Positions 19,945 to 26,112 are shown, numbered from the stretch's first letter. The stretch is 64,000 nt of DNA from CS4-C045 sp963844115 (GCA_963844115.1 CAWJNN010000063.1:1-64000), one strand, 5' to 3'. Numbers and translations are program-made. Notes: a model not told the origin generated them from the letters alone.

Positions 19945-20997
19945 TTAGTCGACGGCCCGCGGCGATTTCTGGCGGCCAAAGCGGTAGTGAGCCACCCACC
20001 ACTGCTGTCCACCGTCAAAGCTGAAAAGCTCGGCGCAGGCCATGAAAAACATACGCCACCGTTGGACCTGCAACTTGGCCTCAGACAGCGGCAGGTTAGC
20101 GGCCAGGACTTGCTCGATCTGCGCACGCTGTGCGTCCAGGTGGTTCAGCCAGGCTTCCGCTGTACGACCGTAGTGCGTTCCGTCCACCCGCCACTGCTGT
20201 TCCAACTGTAGATGCCGCTGAAATCTTGGTAGCAGATCGGCCGAAGGCATCATGCCGCCGGTAAAGAAATGGCGCCCCATCCAGTTGGCCTTGCCGTTGG
20301 TCGCGAACAAGTAAGCAAACCTGCGGTGGCAGAAAACGTGAACCCACAGTTTGCCCTCGGGCCTGAGCCAGCCGGCGATACGTCCCAGCAGTTCTTCGTA
20401 ATTGCGCATGTGCTCGAACATCTCGACGGATACGACCCGATCGAACTGCCGAGAAGTCTGGAAATCCGCCATGTCCGCCGTGATCACCTGGAGATTTTCC
20501 AGGCCCAACTGCTGACAGCGCGACTCGATAAATCGCTTTTGGCTGTGAGCATTGGAGACCGCTACGATTCGGGCGTTCGGGTAGTGCTCGGCCATCCACA
20601 AGGAAAGGGACCCCCAGCCGCAGCCCAGTTCCAGGATCTCCATCCCGTCGGCCAATTGAGCGCGCTGGCAGGTGAGCCGCAACATGGCTTCCTCGGCTTC
20701 GTCCAGCGTTGTGCCCGGCTGTTCGAACAGGCAGCAACTGTATTTCAGGCGGCGGCCCAGACAGCGCTGAAAAAACTCGGCCGGCACCTCGTAATGCTGC
20801 TGGTTGGCTTCCTCCGCGGCGACGCGCAGCGGCTCGCGCAGCTCGGCGACAAATTGCTCCGTTCTGCGCTCGGCCGCTTCGCCGCTGATCCGCTCTTGTT
20901 CGACCAGCCGTCGCCGCAACAGCCGGCGGATACCCCAGCGAACCGCCGCATCGGGCAGCCAGCGACGTTCGGCCAGATCAATGGCGTCCAGCATCAC
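19945..20997 (-). CDS. Second CFA-synthase-like SAM methyltransferase
   Basis: 350 residues, intact. Core motifs NQ QHYEVPAEFF, LKYSCCLFEQPGTTLDEAEE, SAM-binding ILELGCGWGSLSLWMAEHYP, DRVVSVEMFEHMRNYEELLG, and the C-terminal WRVDGTHYGRTAEAWLNHLD region. It belongs to the shorter CFA-like group found next to DUF1295 genes and differs from the gene ending at 19934 in lacking the SCP2-like lead. Its start overlaps the stop of the DUF1295 gene, so the two are coupled. It likely modifies lipids together with that integral membrane reductase-like protein. Confidence 0.85.
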   Translation of the reverse strand: MMLDAIDLAERRWLPDAAVRWGIRRLLRRRLVEQERISGEAAERRTEQFVAELREPLRVAAEEANQQHYEVPAEFFQRCLGRRLKYSCCLFEQPGTTLDEAEEAMLRLTCQRAQLADGMEILELGCGWGSLSLWMAEHYPNARIVAVSNAHSQKRFIESRCQQLGLENLQVITADMADFQTSRQFDRVVSVEMFEHMRNYEELLGRIAGWLRPEGKLWVHVFCHRRFAYLFATNGKANWMGRHFFTGGMMPSADLLPRFQRHLQLEQQWRVDGTHYGRTAEAWLNHLDAQRAQIEQVLAANLPLSEAKLQVQRWRMFFMACAELFSFDGGQQWWVAHYRFGRQKSPRAVD

Positions 20998-21788
20998 GGC
21001 CCGCCTTTCCTGGGAAACCAGGGAACGAACACACTGGTCGTGCGTTGGTACTCACGGTAGTCGAGCCGGGAGGCCAAGGCCTGGGCCTCGGTCGGCGGAA
21101 TGCCGGTGACTTTGAAAAAAAAGAAGAGCAGGACTGCCGGAACGACAAGCGTTGCCCACCAAGAGGCGGATCCCGCCGCCATGGCAACATAAGCCCACCA
21201 ATGGACCCACTCAAAAAAGTAGTTGGGGTGGCGGGAGTAACGCCACAACCCTTCCTGACACGTCTTGCCGCGGCTGCCTGGACGCTGTTTGAACTGTGTC
21301 AATTGCCGATCGGCCAGCCAGGTGCCCCCAACACCGATCAGCCAAACCAGTACGCCCACCAGGTCCCAGACATCGAGCGACAGGCCTGACCGCTGCGCGA
21401 CGATCAACAGCGGCAAAGCGAACAGCAGAACGGCCAGGGCCTGCAGTTGGAAGAAGAAAAATAGCCGCACATCTGCCCGTGCTCCCCACTTTGCACGCAG
21501 CGCGACATAGCGCCCCTCTTCGGGGTGCCCCCACACGCGCGTGAACAACAAGTAGCTCGCCAGCCGCAGAGACCAGAACCCGGCCAAGGCCGCCACGAGC
21601 ATGCGGCGAGGAAGATAGCCGCTCGAAGTTACCGCGTAAAACAACGCCAGCACACCGATACCCGCCGCCCAGCCGACGTCGACAATGCCGGCGTTGCCGG
21701 TCTTCCGCTGAACCAGCCACAGCGCAGCCATCATTGCGACCATAGCCACAGCGGCGATCAGCAATTGGTGGTCGGCAGTTAGTGGCAT
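20994..21788 (-). CDS. DUF1295 integral membrane protein (steroid 5-alpha-reductase-like)
   Basis: 264 residues, intact. Six or more hydrophobic segments, for example LLIAAVAMVAMMAALWLVQ, LMVAALAGFWSLRLASYL-type helices and LAVLLFALPLLIVAQ. The DUF1295 signature is GLWRYSRHPNYFFEWVHWWA, and the end is DYREYQRTTSVFVPWFP. The fold is that of membrane reductases/isoprenylcysteine methyltransferases with the active site at the RHPNYF motif. Coupled to the second CFA-like gene. Start at 21788 chosen because the longer upstream frame has no membrane or family features. Confidence 0.85.
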   Translation of the reverse strand: MPLTADHQLLIAAVAMVAMMAALWLVQRKTGNAGIVDVGWAAGIGVLALFYAVTSSGYLPRRMLVAALAGFWSLRLASYLLFTRVWGHPEEGRYVALRAKWGARADVRLFFFFQLQALAVLLFALPLLIVAQRSGLSLDVWDLVGVLVWLIGVGGTWLADRQLTQFKQRPGSRGKTCQEGLWRYSRHPNYFFEWVHWWAYVAMAAGSASWWATLVVPAVLLFFFFKVTGIPPTEAQALASRLDYREYQRTTSVFVPWFPRKGGP

Positions 21789-21868
21789 TGCAGTGCCGTT
21801 CCTATGTGCGCCGGATGCCGCGGAACACAGATGGATCCATCGTACTGTAGGCGACATGCCGTCCCTGA

Positions 21869-22243
21869 CTAGGGGGGCTGCGCCGGGGTCAAGACTTGAG
21901 TTTCGGGATTCAGGCCTAGTGTGCGCTCGATCGAGGTCACCCTGCGGGCCGTGTTGCGGTTTTGTTTTGCTTGTTGGACGCCTCGTTTGATCAGGTCCGA
22001 GGCGCTGTCGGAATGGCTTAGACCGAATCGACGTGATAATTCCCGAAGCGTTGCTGTGGTCCAGCGACGACACAACATCGCTGCCACGTCCCGGCCCCTG
22101 TGGTCTGGCAGGGATTTTTGCTTCAGCAGGCCCCCGTATGGGTGCCCCATCGTCCCATCAACTCCGCCCTTTTCTGTGCGAAGCAACAAACCACCCTTTT
22201 TCAGACCGCCGCCCAGTCGTGGAATGTGTTGCCTCTTGCGCAC
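21869..22243 (-). pseudogene. C-terminal remnant of a planctomycete transposase or replication-type HTH protein
   Basis: Up to 124 codons; only the last ~75 look protein-like. The block RDVAAMLCRRWTTATLRELS and RFGLSHSDSASDLIKRG resembles the DnaA-domain-like helix-turn-helix tail of REP-associated tyrosine transposases in planctomycetes. No catalytic HUH region is present upstream, so it is a fragment. It lies at the left edge of the tRNA array, which may mean a mobile element once bordered the array. Confidence 0.45.
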
Positions 22244-22337
22244 AGGACGAACCGTCCTGAGGCACTAACGCTTAGGTCGAACACCTGCTTCGGACACATC
22301 GCCCGAAGGCGGTTTGTGCGTCGTGCCTGTGTCAGAG

Positions 22338-22410
22338 TATCCTCGCCAGAAATCGAACCTGGTCCTCGACCTTCGCAGAGTCGCGTGCGTATCCGGCACA
22401 CTCCGAGGAT
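22338..22410 (-). tRNA. tRNA-Arg(GCG)
   Basis: Seven-base acceptor ATCCTCG/CGAGGAT, T-loop TTCGATT, anticodon loop CTGCGAA. GCG is an unusual bacterial Arg anticodon (ACG is normal). No CCA encoded. Confidence 0.75.
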
Positions 22411-22426
22411 GTGTTGTCGCTTCAAG

Positions 22427-22497
22427 CACCCCGCCAGGGAGTCGAACCCCGTCTTGCGGTTCCGAAGACCGCCGTGCTTCCATCACACTCGCAAGGC
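22427..22497 (-). tRNA. tRNA-Arg(TCG)
   Basis: Anticodon stem GCGGT/ACCGC with loop CTTCGGA; T-loop TTCGACT. The acceptor pairs with several G-U wobbles. No CCA encoded. Confidence 0.75.
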
Positions 22498-22534
22498 ATG
22501 TTGTCGATTAGCCCGTCCAGGAGTCGAACCTGGT

Positions 22535-22558
22535 CCGGGCACCGCCCGCAGGGTGGTC
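22535..22558 (+). repeat. Hairpin element copy a
   Basis: Conserved ends GGGCACCG and GGTC around a short imperfect stem. A 25-base stretch here is identical to copy g (25911-25934) in inverted orientation. Confidence 0.65.
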
Positions 22559-22570
22559 ACTTCGGACGCT

Positions 22571-22595
22571 CGGGCACCGCCGCGAAGCGGTGGTC
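22571..22595 (+). repeat. Hairpin element copy b
   Basis: CGGGCACCG end and GGTGGTC end, with CCGCGAAGCGG as the internal stem-loop. Lies 12 bases from copy a inside the same tRNA-like gene. Confidence 0.6.
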
Positions 22596-22666
22596 GGCGT
22601 TCCGGCACACTCACGGGCTTCGCGTTCACGATTGGATTCGCTTTCTTTGGTTACAAAAATAACTCA

Positions 22667-22749
22667 GTATCCCGACCTGGAATCGAACCAGGACCAAGAC
22701 CTTCCCAGGAGCACACTCGCATAAGGGCTTCCGACCCGAAGGCCGGGAG
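22667..22749 (-). tRNA. Atypical or partial tRNA-like gene
   Basis: Strong T-arm CCTGG TTCGATT CCAGG and 3' acceptor strand TCGGGAT, but only a weak 5' partner (CTCCCGG) and no clear anticodon arm. A UUCG-capped hairpin (GGCTCCCGGCC/GGTCGGAAGCC) at 22727-22752 sits between it and the HNH gene stop. Confidence 0.35.
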
Positions 22750-22763
22750 CCGTCTCACTTCAA

Positions 22764-23360
22764 CTACTTTTCCAGCTCGACGTTCCAGTACGCCTCGCTG
22801 ACAAACTTCGACCAGCTTTCGATCCGCACGTCGTGGGCCGCGTAAAGCGGCTTCCACATCGGTTGAACCGGCTCCCTGTGGAGCTTCATGCCGGCCTGCT
22901 TCGGCGTGCGGTCGGCCTTCTGGTGATTGCAGTCCACACAGGCCAACACGCAGTTGTCCCAGCGGGACTCACCACCCTGGGCACGCGGCACGACGTGGTC
23001 AATCGTCAATGCCTCGGTGCCCGGCTGGTCGCTGCAATACTGGCAGACGAACTTGTCGCGCTTGAAGATGTTCCGCCGACTGAACGTCACCGCCGCCGTT
23101 GGCAGCCGGTCATACTCCGAAAGCGTGATCACCTCCGGCACGCGAATCCGAAACCGGATCGCCTGCACGAACACGTCGCCATTCTGCGGACGCAGCTTCG
23201 ACCAGTCGTTCCAATCGAACGTCTGGTAGTCCGCCGGGTCCACGACGCGGGCCGACTCGTTCCACAGCAGCACCAGCGCCCGCGCCACCGTGGCGACGTT
23301 CACCGGCTGCCAGTTGCGGTTCAAGACCAGCGTCGGCCGTTGTAGTGCGTTTGCAACCAT
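22764..23360 (-). CDS. HNH endonuclease inside the tRNA array
   Basis: 198 residues from MVANALQRPTLVLNRNWQPV; the ATG is preceded by AGGTGAAG. The HNH core is visible: VCQYCSDQ with the first Cys pair, IDHVVPRAQGGESRWDNCVL with the catalytic His, and ACVDCNHQKADRTP with the second Cys pair. The N-terminal LNRNWQPVNVATVARALVLL block is typical of a widespread planctomycete/cyanobacterial HNH group. It lies between tRNA-like genes on the same strand, so it is cotranscribed with them. HNH genes are recurrent in phage, plasmid and actinobacterial tRNA arrays, where they may spread the array. Cleavage target unknown. Confidence 0.85.
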   Translation of the reverse strand: MVANALQRPTLVLNRNWQPVNVATVARALVLLWNESARVVDPADYQTFDWNDWSKLRPQNGDVFVQAIRFRIRVPEVITLSEYDRLPTAAVTFSRRNIFKRDKFVCQYCSDQPGTEALTIDHVVPRAQGGESRWDNCVLACVDCNHQKADRTPKQAGMKLHREPVQPMWKPLYAAHDVRIESWSKFVSEAYWNVELEK

Positions 23361-23395
23361 GCTCTTCACCTGTTCCTTTTCTTTATCTATCAAAG

Positions 23396-23470
23396 GGTGA
23401 CCGATGGGAGTTGAACCCATACCTCCTGCTTCACAGGCAGGCGTGCAGAAACCGCTACACCACGGACACC
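23396..23470 (-). tRNA. tRNA-His(GTG)
   Basis: Anticodon stem CCTGC/GCAGG with loop CTGTGAA; T-loop TTCAACT; extra 5' G as expected for His. No CCA encoded. Confidence 0.85.
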
Positions 23471-23483
23471 ATAATTTCAGTCA

Positions 23484-23570
23484 GCGGAAGGCGCGGGAGT
23501 TGAACCCGCAAGGCCGTTAAGCTCGACCGGCTTCCAACCGGCTCCCGTCACCAATCGGGTAGCCCTTCCG
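23484..23570 (-). tRNA. tRNA-Ser(GGA)
   Basis: Acceptor CGGAAGG/CCTTCCG, anticodon loop TTGGAAG, long variable arm, D-loop GATTGGTGACG. 87 nt, class II. No CCA encoded. Confidence 0.85.
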
Positions 23571-23582
23571 TATTTCCATCAG

Positions 23583-23654
23583 TAGCTCAACCAGGACTCG
23601 AACCCGGAACACCTCGTTAGAAGCAAGGAATGATGTCCATTTCACCATCGAGCC
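23583..23654 (-). tRNA. tRNA-Arg(TCT)
   Basis: Anticodon stem CCTTG/CGAGG with loop CTTCTAA; T-loop TTCGAGT. No CCA encoded. Confidence 0.85.
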
Positions 23655-23660
23655 GCATCA

Positions 23661-23748
23661 GCGGAAGGCATGGGATTTGAACCCACATGACCCGAGGGTC
23701 GCACGGTTTAGCAAACCGGCCCGGCTAGCCGTATCCGGCTACCTTCCG
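23661..23748 (-). tRNA. tRNA-Ser(GCT)
   Basis: Acceptor CGGAAGG/CCTTCCG, anticodon loop TTGCTAA, long variable arm; class II. No CCA encoded. Confidence 0.85.
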
Positions 23749-23759
23749 AAATCTGTCAG

Positions 23760-23850
23760 TGGAGTCACGGGGAATTGAACCCACGCCATTTCCAGAAAAC
23801 AGGGCCGCCATGCCATAGTCCCGGTGCTGCCGGGATTGGACCATGACCCC
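23760..23850 (-). tRNA. tRNA-like gene, class II size, anticodon unresolved
   Basis: Acceptor GGGGTCA/TGACTCC pairs fully (with one G-U). The D-arm contains a TCCCGG-CAGCA-CCGGGA hairpin shared with the gene at 25120. T-arm weak (3 pairs). No canonical anticodon stem found. Confidence 0.45.
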
Positions 23851-23851
23851 G

Positions 23852-24013
23852 TTAGTTTTCAGCATTTGAGTCGAGCCGCTGACGATCCCGAATCTCCCTT
23901 TCATCTTTGGCTTTGAATCGACCTTTTGCATTTCCCATCCACCGAAACGGCGTACACATTGTGCAGCGCACGGTACGTCGTCGTTTGCCAGCGGTTTTCC
24001 GTCTGCGACTCAT
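23852..24013 (-). CDS. 53-residue basic CxxC protein in the tRNA array
   Basis: MSRRRKTAGKRRRTVRCTMC followed by TPFRWMGNAKGRFKAKDERE, rich in Arg/Lys with one CxxC pair. The ATG lies 3 bases after the 3' end of the upstream tRNA-Ala, so there is no room for a separate leader and translation would need the processed tRNA transcript. I recall similar tiny CTxCTPxRWxGN-type proteins as unknowns; no function can be given. It fills the only 160-base gap in this part of the array, which supports it being real. Confidence 0.45.
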   Translation of the reverse strand: MSRRRKTAGKRRRTVRCTMCTPFRWMGNAKGRFKAKDEREIRDRQRLDSNAEN

Positions 24014-24015
24014 AG

Positions 24016-24086
24016 TGGAGCGCCGGGGAATCGAACCCCGATTACCTGGGTGCAAGCCAAGTGTCTTCCCGTTAGACCAGCGTCCC
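24016..24086 (-). tRNA. tRNA-Ala(TGC)
   Basis: Anticodon loop CTTGCAC on stem CTTGG/CCAGG; the third acceptor pair is G-U, the Ala identity element. T-loop TTCGATT. No CCA encoded. Confidence 0.85.
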
Positions 24087-24098
24087 GTTTTTCTCAAG

Positions 24099-24169
24099 AG
24101 GTCCGTCCGGGAATTGAACCCGGTCTTCCGCCTTACCACGGCGGCGTGCGGCCGAAACACCTACAGACC
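24099..24169 (-). tRNA. tRNA-Thr(GGT)
   Basis: Stem CCGCC/GGCGG with loop GTGGTAA; acceptor GGTCTGT/ACGGACC; T-loop TTCAATT. No CCA encoded. Confidence 0.85.
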
Positions 24170-24180
24170 ATTCGCTTCGA

Positions 24181-24257
24181 GTGATCCCGGATGGAGTCGA
24201 ACCAGCACTTCCTGTCACGTCGCGGCAGGCCGTCTTCGCCGTTGGACCACGGGATCA
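24181..24257 (-). tRNA. tRNA-like gene, anticodon unresolved
   Basis: Acceptor TGATCCC/GGGATCA and T-arm present, but the anticodon stem CCTG/CAGG encloses 11 bases, so no 7-base loop can be assigned. Confidence 0.45.
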
Positions 24258-24269
24258 TTTTCTTGTTAG

Positions 24270-24376
24270 TGACCGAGGCAGGAGTCGAACCTGCAAAATC
24301 GCCACGCTCTGGGCACCGATCGGCCATGGATGGCCGGATTGGTCCATGACCGCTTTGCCTGTTTGCGTACTCGGCC
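24270..24376 (-). tRNA. tRNA-like gene, probable Leu type, with inserted hairpin
   Basis: Acceptor GGCCGAG/CTCGGTC, Leu-like D-arm (ACGCAAACAGGCAAAGCGG) shared with the Leu(CAA) gene, T-loop TTCGACT. 107 nt because hairpin element copy c occupies the anticodon/variable region. Anticodon unresolved. Confidence 0.45.
24310..24344 (+). repeat. Hairpin element copy c
   Basis: TGGGCACCGATCG and CGGATTGGTC ends around a GGCCAT-GG-ATGGCC palindrome. The ends match copy e almost exactly while the middle differs. Confidence 0.65.
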
Positions 24377-24402
24377 GTGTTGTCTTATTTCGCTCCGCTC
24401 AA

Positions 24403-24471
24403 TGGCGGGTCCGGGGGTCGCACCCGGCCTTTCAGGCTTATGAGGCCCGAATGAGCACTGGCCCACCCGCA
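24403..24471 (-). tRNA. tRNA-Met or Ile2 (CAT)
   Basis: Anticodon stem CGGGC/GCCTG with loop CTCATAA. Position 1:72 is a T/C mismatch, as in initiators, but the T-loop is TGCGACC. Initiator, elongator or Ile2 cannot be decided by eye. Confidence 0.7.
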
Positions 24472-24473
24472 AG

Positions 24474-24543
24474 TTGCAGATCCCGGTATCGAACCGGGCT
24501 CACCGGCCTTATGAAAGCCAGTTGGGCACCTGCCGCATCTGCA
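24474..24543 (-). tRNA. tRNA-Met or Ile2 (CAT), second copy
   Basis: Acceptor TGCAGAT/ATCTGCA, stem TGGCT/GGCCG with loop TTCATAA, T-loop TTCGATA. Different from the neighbouring CAT gene. Confidence 0.75.
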
Positions 24544-24558
24544 ATCGTGTTTTCGAAG

Positions 24559-24642
24559 TAGCCAAGGCGAGAGTCGAACTCGCACGCCCTTGCGGGCACG
24601 ACGGTCTGAACGTCGCGTGTATCCCAGTTCCACCACTTGGCC
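24559..24642 (-). tRNA. tRNA-Leu(CAG)
   Basis: Stem CGACG/CGTCG with loop TTCAGAC, long variable arm (GTGCCCGCAAGGGCGT), T-loop TTCGACT. No CCA encoded. Confidence 0.85.
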
Positions 24643-24650
24643 ATAGTCAG

Positions 24651-24727
24651 CAGCCCGTACGGGAGTCGAACCCACAGACCATCACGAAGGTTTGAGCTTC
24701 GTCGCTTTTCCGTTTGCGTACCGTGCC
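24651..24727 (-). tRNA. tRNA-Leu(CAA)
   Basis: Stem CGAAG/CTTCG with loop CTCAAAC; Leu-like D-arm. The acceptor GGCACGG/ACGGGCT has two mismatches. Confidence 0.7.
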
Positions 24728-24738
24728 ATGTTGTTAAG

Positions 24739-24813
24739 CACCCCCGATCGGATTTGAACCGACGATCTCCTGCGTGACAGGCAGGCGAGCACTCCAGGCT
24801 GCTCCACGAGGGC
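24739..24813 (-). tRNA. tRNA-Asp(GTC)
   Basis: Stem CCTGC/GCAGG with loop CTGTCAC; acceptor GCCCTCG/CGGGGGT; T-loop TTCAAAT. No CCA encoded. Confidence 0.85.
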
Positions 24814-24828
24814 ATGTTGTTTTTCGAG

Positions 24829-24907
24829 TGGCTCAGGTGGGATTTGAACCCATCCCGCAGTGCCGGGAGTCCTAAGCCAAGGTGGTCTGCCAGTTGCCTA
24901 CCGAGCC
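24829..24907 (-). tRNA. tRNA-Leu(TAG), atypical anticodon loop
   Basis: Acceptor GGCTCGG/CTGAGCC, loop CTTAGGA followed by CT before a CCCGG strand, so the loop is 9 bases unless rearranged. Variable hairpin CCCGG-CACTG-CGGG. Confidence 0.65.
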
Positions 24908-24921
24908 GATTGTTTTGTTAG

Positions 24922-25016
24922 TACCCAGAGCAGGAGTCGAACCTGCAAACGCTCGCCGACCAACGCTACGCGTCGGTGCCCGAGCCGAGCCGCTCTGCCT
25001 GTTGGCGTATCTGGGC
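24922..25016 (-). tRNA. tRNA-like gene, class II, with inserted hairpin
   Basis: Acceptor GCCCAGA/TCTGGGT, T-arm GCAGG/CCTGC and a Leu-like D-arm; the anticodon region carries hairpin element copy d. Anticodon unresolved. Confidence 0.45.
24958..24982 (-). repeat. Hairpin element copy d
   Basis: CGGGCACCGAC...GTTGGTC with a GCGTAGCG-type core; close to copy f in sequence but opposite in strand. Confidence 0.6.
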
Positions 25017-25034
25017 GCGTTGTCGTAACCAAAG

Positions 25035-25107
25035 TAGTCCTGGGTGGACTCGAACCACCGGTCGTCTCCTTGTAAGGGAGCTGCCTTCGCCGCTAGGCCA
25101 CAGGACC
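25035..25107 (-). tRNA. tRNA-Val(TAC)
   Basis: Stem GCTCC/GGAGA with loop CTTACAA; acceptor GGTCCTG/CAGGACT; T-loop TTCGAGT. No CCA encoded. Confidence 0.85.
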
Positions 25108-25119
25108 ATGTTGTTTCAG

Positions 25120-25192
25120 TGGACTCACCGAGAGTTGCACTCGGATTTTCGGCGTGCGGAGTCCCGTGCTGCCGGGATTGGACGATAAGCCC
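25120..25192 (-). tRNA. tRNA-like gene, anticodon unresolved
   Basis: Acceptor GGGCTTA/TGAGTCC pairs; T-stem CCGAG/CTCGG with the odd loop TGCAACT. D-arm holds the CCCGG-CAGCA-CGGG hairpin. A CGAAAAT stretch could be Phe-like but lacks a stem. Confidence 0.45.
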
Positions 25193-25204
25193 ATCATTTC
25201 CAAG

Positions 25205-25288
25205 CGGAAGCCGAGGGACTCGAACCCCCAAGCGGTTGCGCCGCCGGCTGTTTTCAAAACAGCGTCCTCATCCAGCCGGATGACTTCC
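25205..25288 (-). tRNA. tRNA-Ser(TGA)
   Basis: Stem GCTGT/ACAGC with loop TTTGAAA, long variable arm, acceptor GGAAGTC/GGCTTCC. No CCA encoded. Confidence 0.85.
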
Positions 25289-25294
25289 GTTGAG

Positions 25295-25375
25295 CTGCGG
25301 GAGTTGGAATCGAACCAATCCCGGCGCGCCGGGAGTTCAGAGCCAGGCGTCACTACCAACAGCAACTACCCCGCA
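25295..25375 (-). tRNA. tRNA-Gln(CTG), atypical anticodon loop
   Basis: Acceptor TGCGGGG/TCCCGCA as in its Gln(TTG) neighbour. Loop CTCTGAA is followed by CT then CCCGG, giving a 9-base loop, and a CCCGG-CGCG-CCGGG hairpin replaces the variable loop. Confidence 0.65.
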
Positions 25376-25422
25376 TAGTTCTGGTTTCACGACACACGTT
25401 TTTATGCACGGTTCGCATCGAG

Positions 25423-25497
25423 CTGCGGGGGCAGGACTCGAACCTGCGGACACGTGGTTCAAAGCCACGTATTTCTACCGACAGAAACTACCCCGCA
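25423..25497 (-). tRNA. tRNA-Gln(TTG)
   Basis: Stem CGTGG/CCACG with loop CTTTGAA; acceptor TGCGGGG/CCCCGCA; T-loop TTCGAGT. No CCA encoded. Confidence 0.85.
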
Positions 25498-25502
25498 TCG
25501 AG

Positions 25503-25574
25503 AGTGTCCTGTGGGAGTCGAACCCACCTCGCCGGGTTGGAAGCCCGGTGCCTTTGCCGCTCGGCCAAGGACAC
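25503..25574 (-). tRNA. tRNA-Gly(TCC)
   Basis: Stem CCGGG/CCCGG with loop CTTCCAA; acceptor GTGTCCT/AGGACAC. No CCA encoded. Confidence 0.85.
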
Positions 25575-25593
25575 GTTTCGTAAGGCGGAAGGC

Positions 25594-25627
25594 GACCAAT
25601 CCGACATCCGTGTCGATCGGTGCCCGG
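25594..25627 (-). repeat. Hairpin element copy e
   Basis: CCGGGCACCGATCG and CGGATTGGTC ends; joins the T-loop TTCGACT directly, replacing the T-stem 3' strand. Confidence 0.65.
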
Positions 25628-25656
25628 AGTCGAACTCTCAAGGCTTATCGCTCGAC

Positions 25657-25683
25657 CCGGGCACCGACTGCGCAGCGTTGGTC
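25657..25683 (+). repeat. Hairpin element copy f
   Basis: CCGGGCACCGACTGCGCAGC core with GTTGGTC end, inside the same Ser-type gene as copy e but in the opposite orientation. Confidence 0.6.
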
Positions 25684-25728
25684 GCGAGGCGGCTGCCGTC
25701 GCCAATCGGCTTGCCCTTCCGAATTGAG

Positions 25729-25812
25729 CTGCGGAGGCAGGAATCGAACCTGCGTCGAAGCGATTAATCCCGTGCGCCGGGACCCTCCCGTACCAACACG
25801 GGACCCACCGCA
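25729..25812 (-). tRNA. tRNA-like gene, anticodon unresolved
   Basis: Acceptor TGCGGTG/CTCCGCA, D-arm CCCGTGTTGGTACGGG and T-arm GCAGG/CCTGC are good. A TCCC-GGCGCAC-GGGA hairpin occupies the anticodon region. Confidence 0.45.
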
Positions 25813-25821
25813 TCGTTTCAG

Positions 25822-25895
25822 TCAGGACGGCTGGATTTGAACCAGCGATCTCGTGCTCCCGGGGCACGCGGAATGCCAGGCTTTCCTACGTCCTG
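25822..25895 (-). tRNA. tRNA-Pro(CGG)
   Basis: Stem CGTGC/GCACG with loop CCCGGGA; C at position 33 in place of the usual T. Acceptor CAGGACG/CGTCCTG. No CCA encoded. Confidence 0.75.
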
Positions 25896-25902
25896 AGTTT
25901 GA

Positions 25903-25995
25903 GAGCGCCCGACCACCCTGCGGGCGGTGCCCGGAGTCGAACCCACACTTCCGCCATGGCAAGGCAGTCCCGGCTGCCGGGACATCATGCGCGCT
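25903..25995 (-). tRNA. tRNA-Gly(GCC) with hairpin inserted in the T-arm
   Basis: Stem CTGCC/GGCGG with loop TTGCCAT; acceptor AGCGCGC/GGGCGCT. Element g sits between the T-loop and the acceptor 3' strand, removing most of the T-stem 3' strand. Confidence 0.55.
25911..25934 (-). repeat. Hairpin element copy g
   Basis: Shares a 25-base identical stretch with copy a (22535-22558) on the other strand; inserted directly after a T-loop as in copy e. Confidence 0.65.
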
Positions 25996-26026
25996 TGTCG
26001 TTTGTTAGATTGCCAAAGATCAAAAG

Positions 26027-26097
26027 AGCACCAGGCGGGAATCGAACCCACGTCGCCGCGTTACGAAGGCGGTATCTTGCCGCTAGACGACCAGTGC
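26027..26097 (-). tRNA. tRNA-Thr(CGT)
   Basis: Loop TTCGTAA on stem CCGC/GCGG (one mismatch); acceptor GCACTGG/CTGGTGC; T-loop TTCGATT. No CCA encoded. Confidence 0.75.
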
Positions 26098-26112
26098 TTG
26101 TCCGTGGCGGCG

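Larger units (their letters stand above)
22508..22618 (-). tRNA. tRNA-like gene with two inserted hairpins; amino acid unresolved
   Basis: Good acceptor AGCCCGT/ACGGGCT and T-arm CCAGG/CCTGG, but the anticodon region is expanded by two GGGCACCG...GGTC hairpins (22535-22558, 22571-22595). A loop GTCCGAA could give CCG (Arg), without a proper stem. Confidence 0.4.
25586..25721 (-). tRNA. Ser-type tRNA gene split by two hairpin elements
   Basis: Acceptor GGAAGG/CCTTCC and D-arm CCGATTGGCGACGG match the Ser(GGA) gene, but element e replaces the 3' strand of the T-stem and element f lies in the anticodon/variable region. Possibly Ser(CGA); probably not functional as drawn. Confidence 0.4.

Noticed and set aside
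24181..24257. Assignment of an anticodon (Asp- or Val-like) to this tRNA-like gene
   Set aside because: The possible loops either lack a stem or break the U33 rule; left unresolved.
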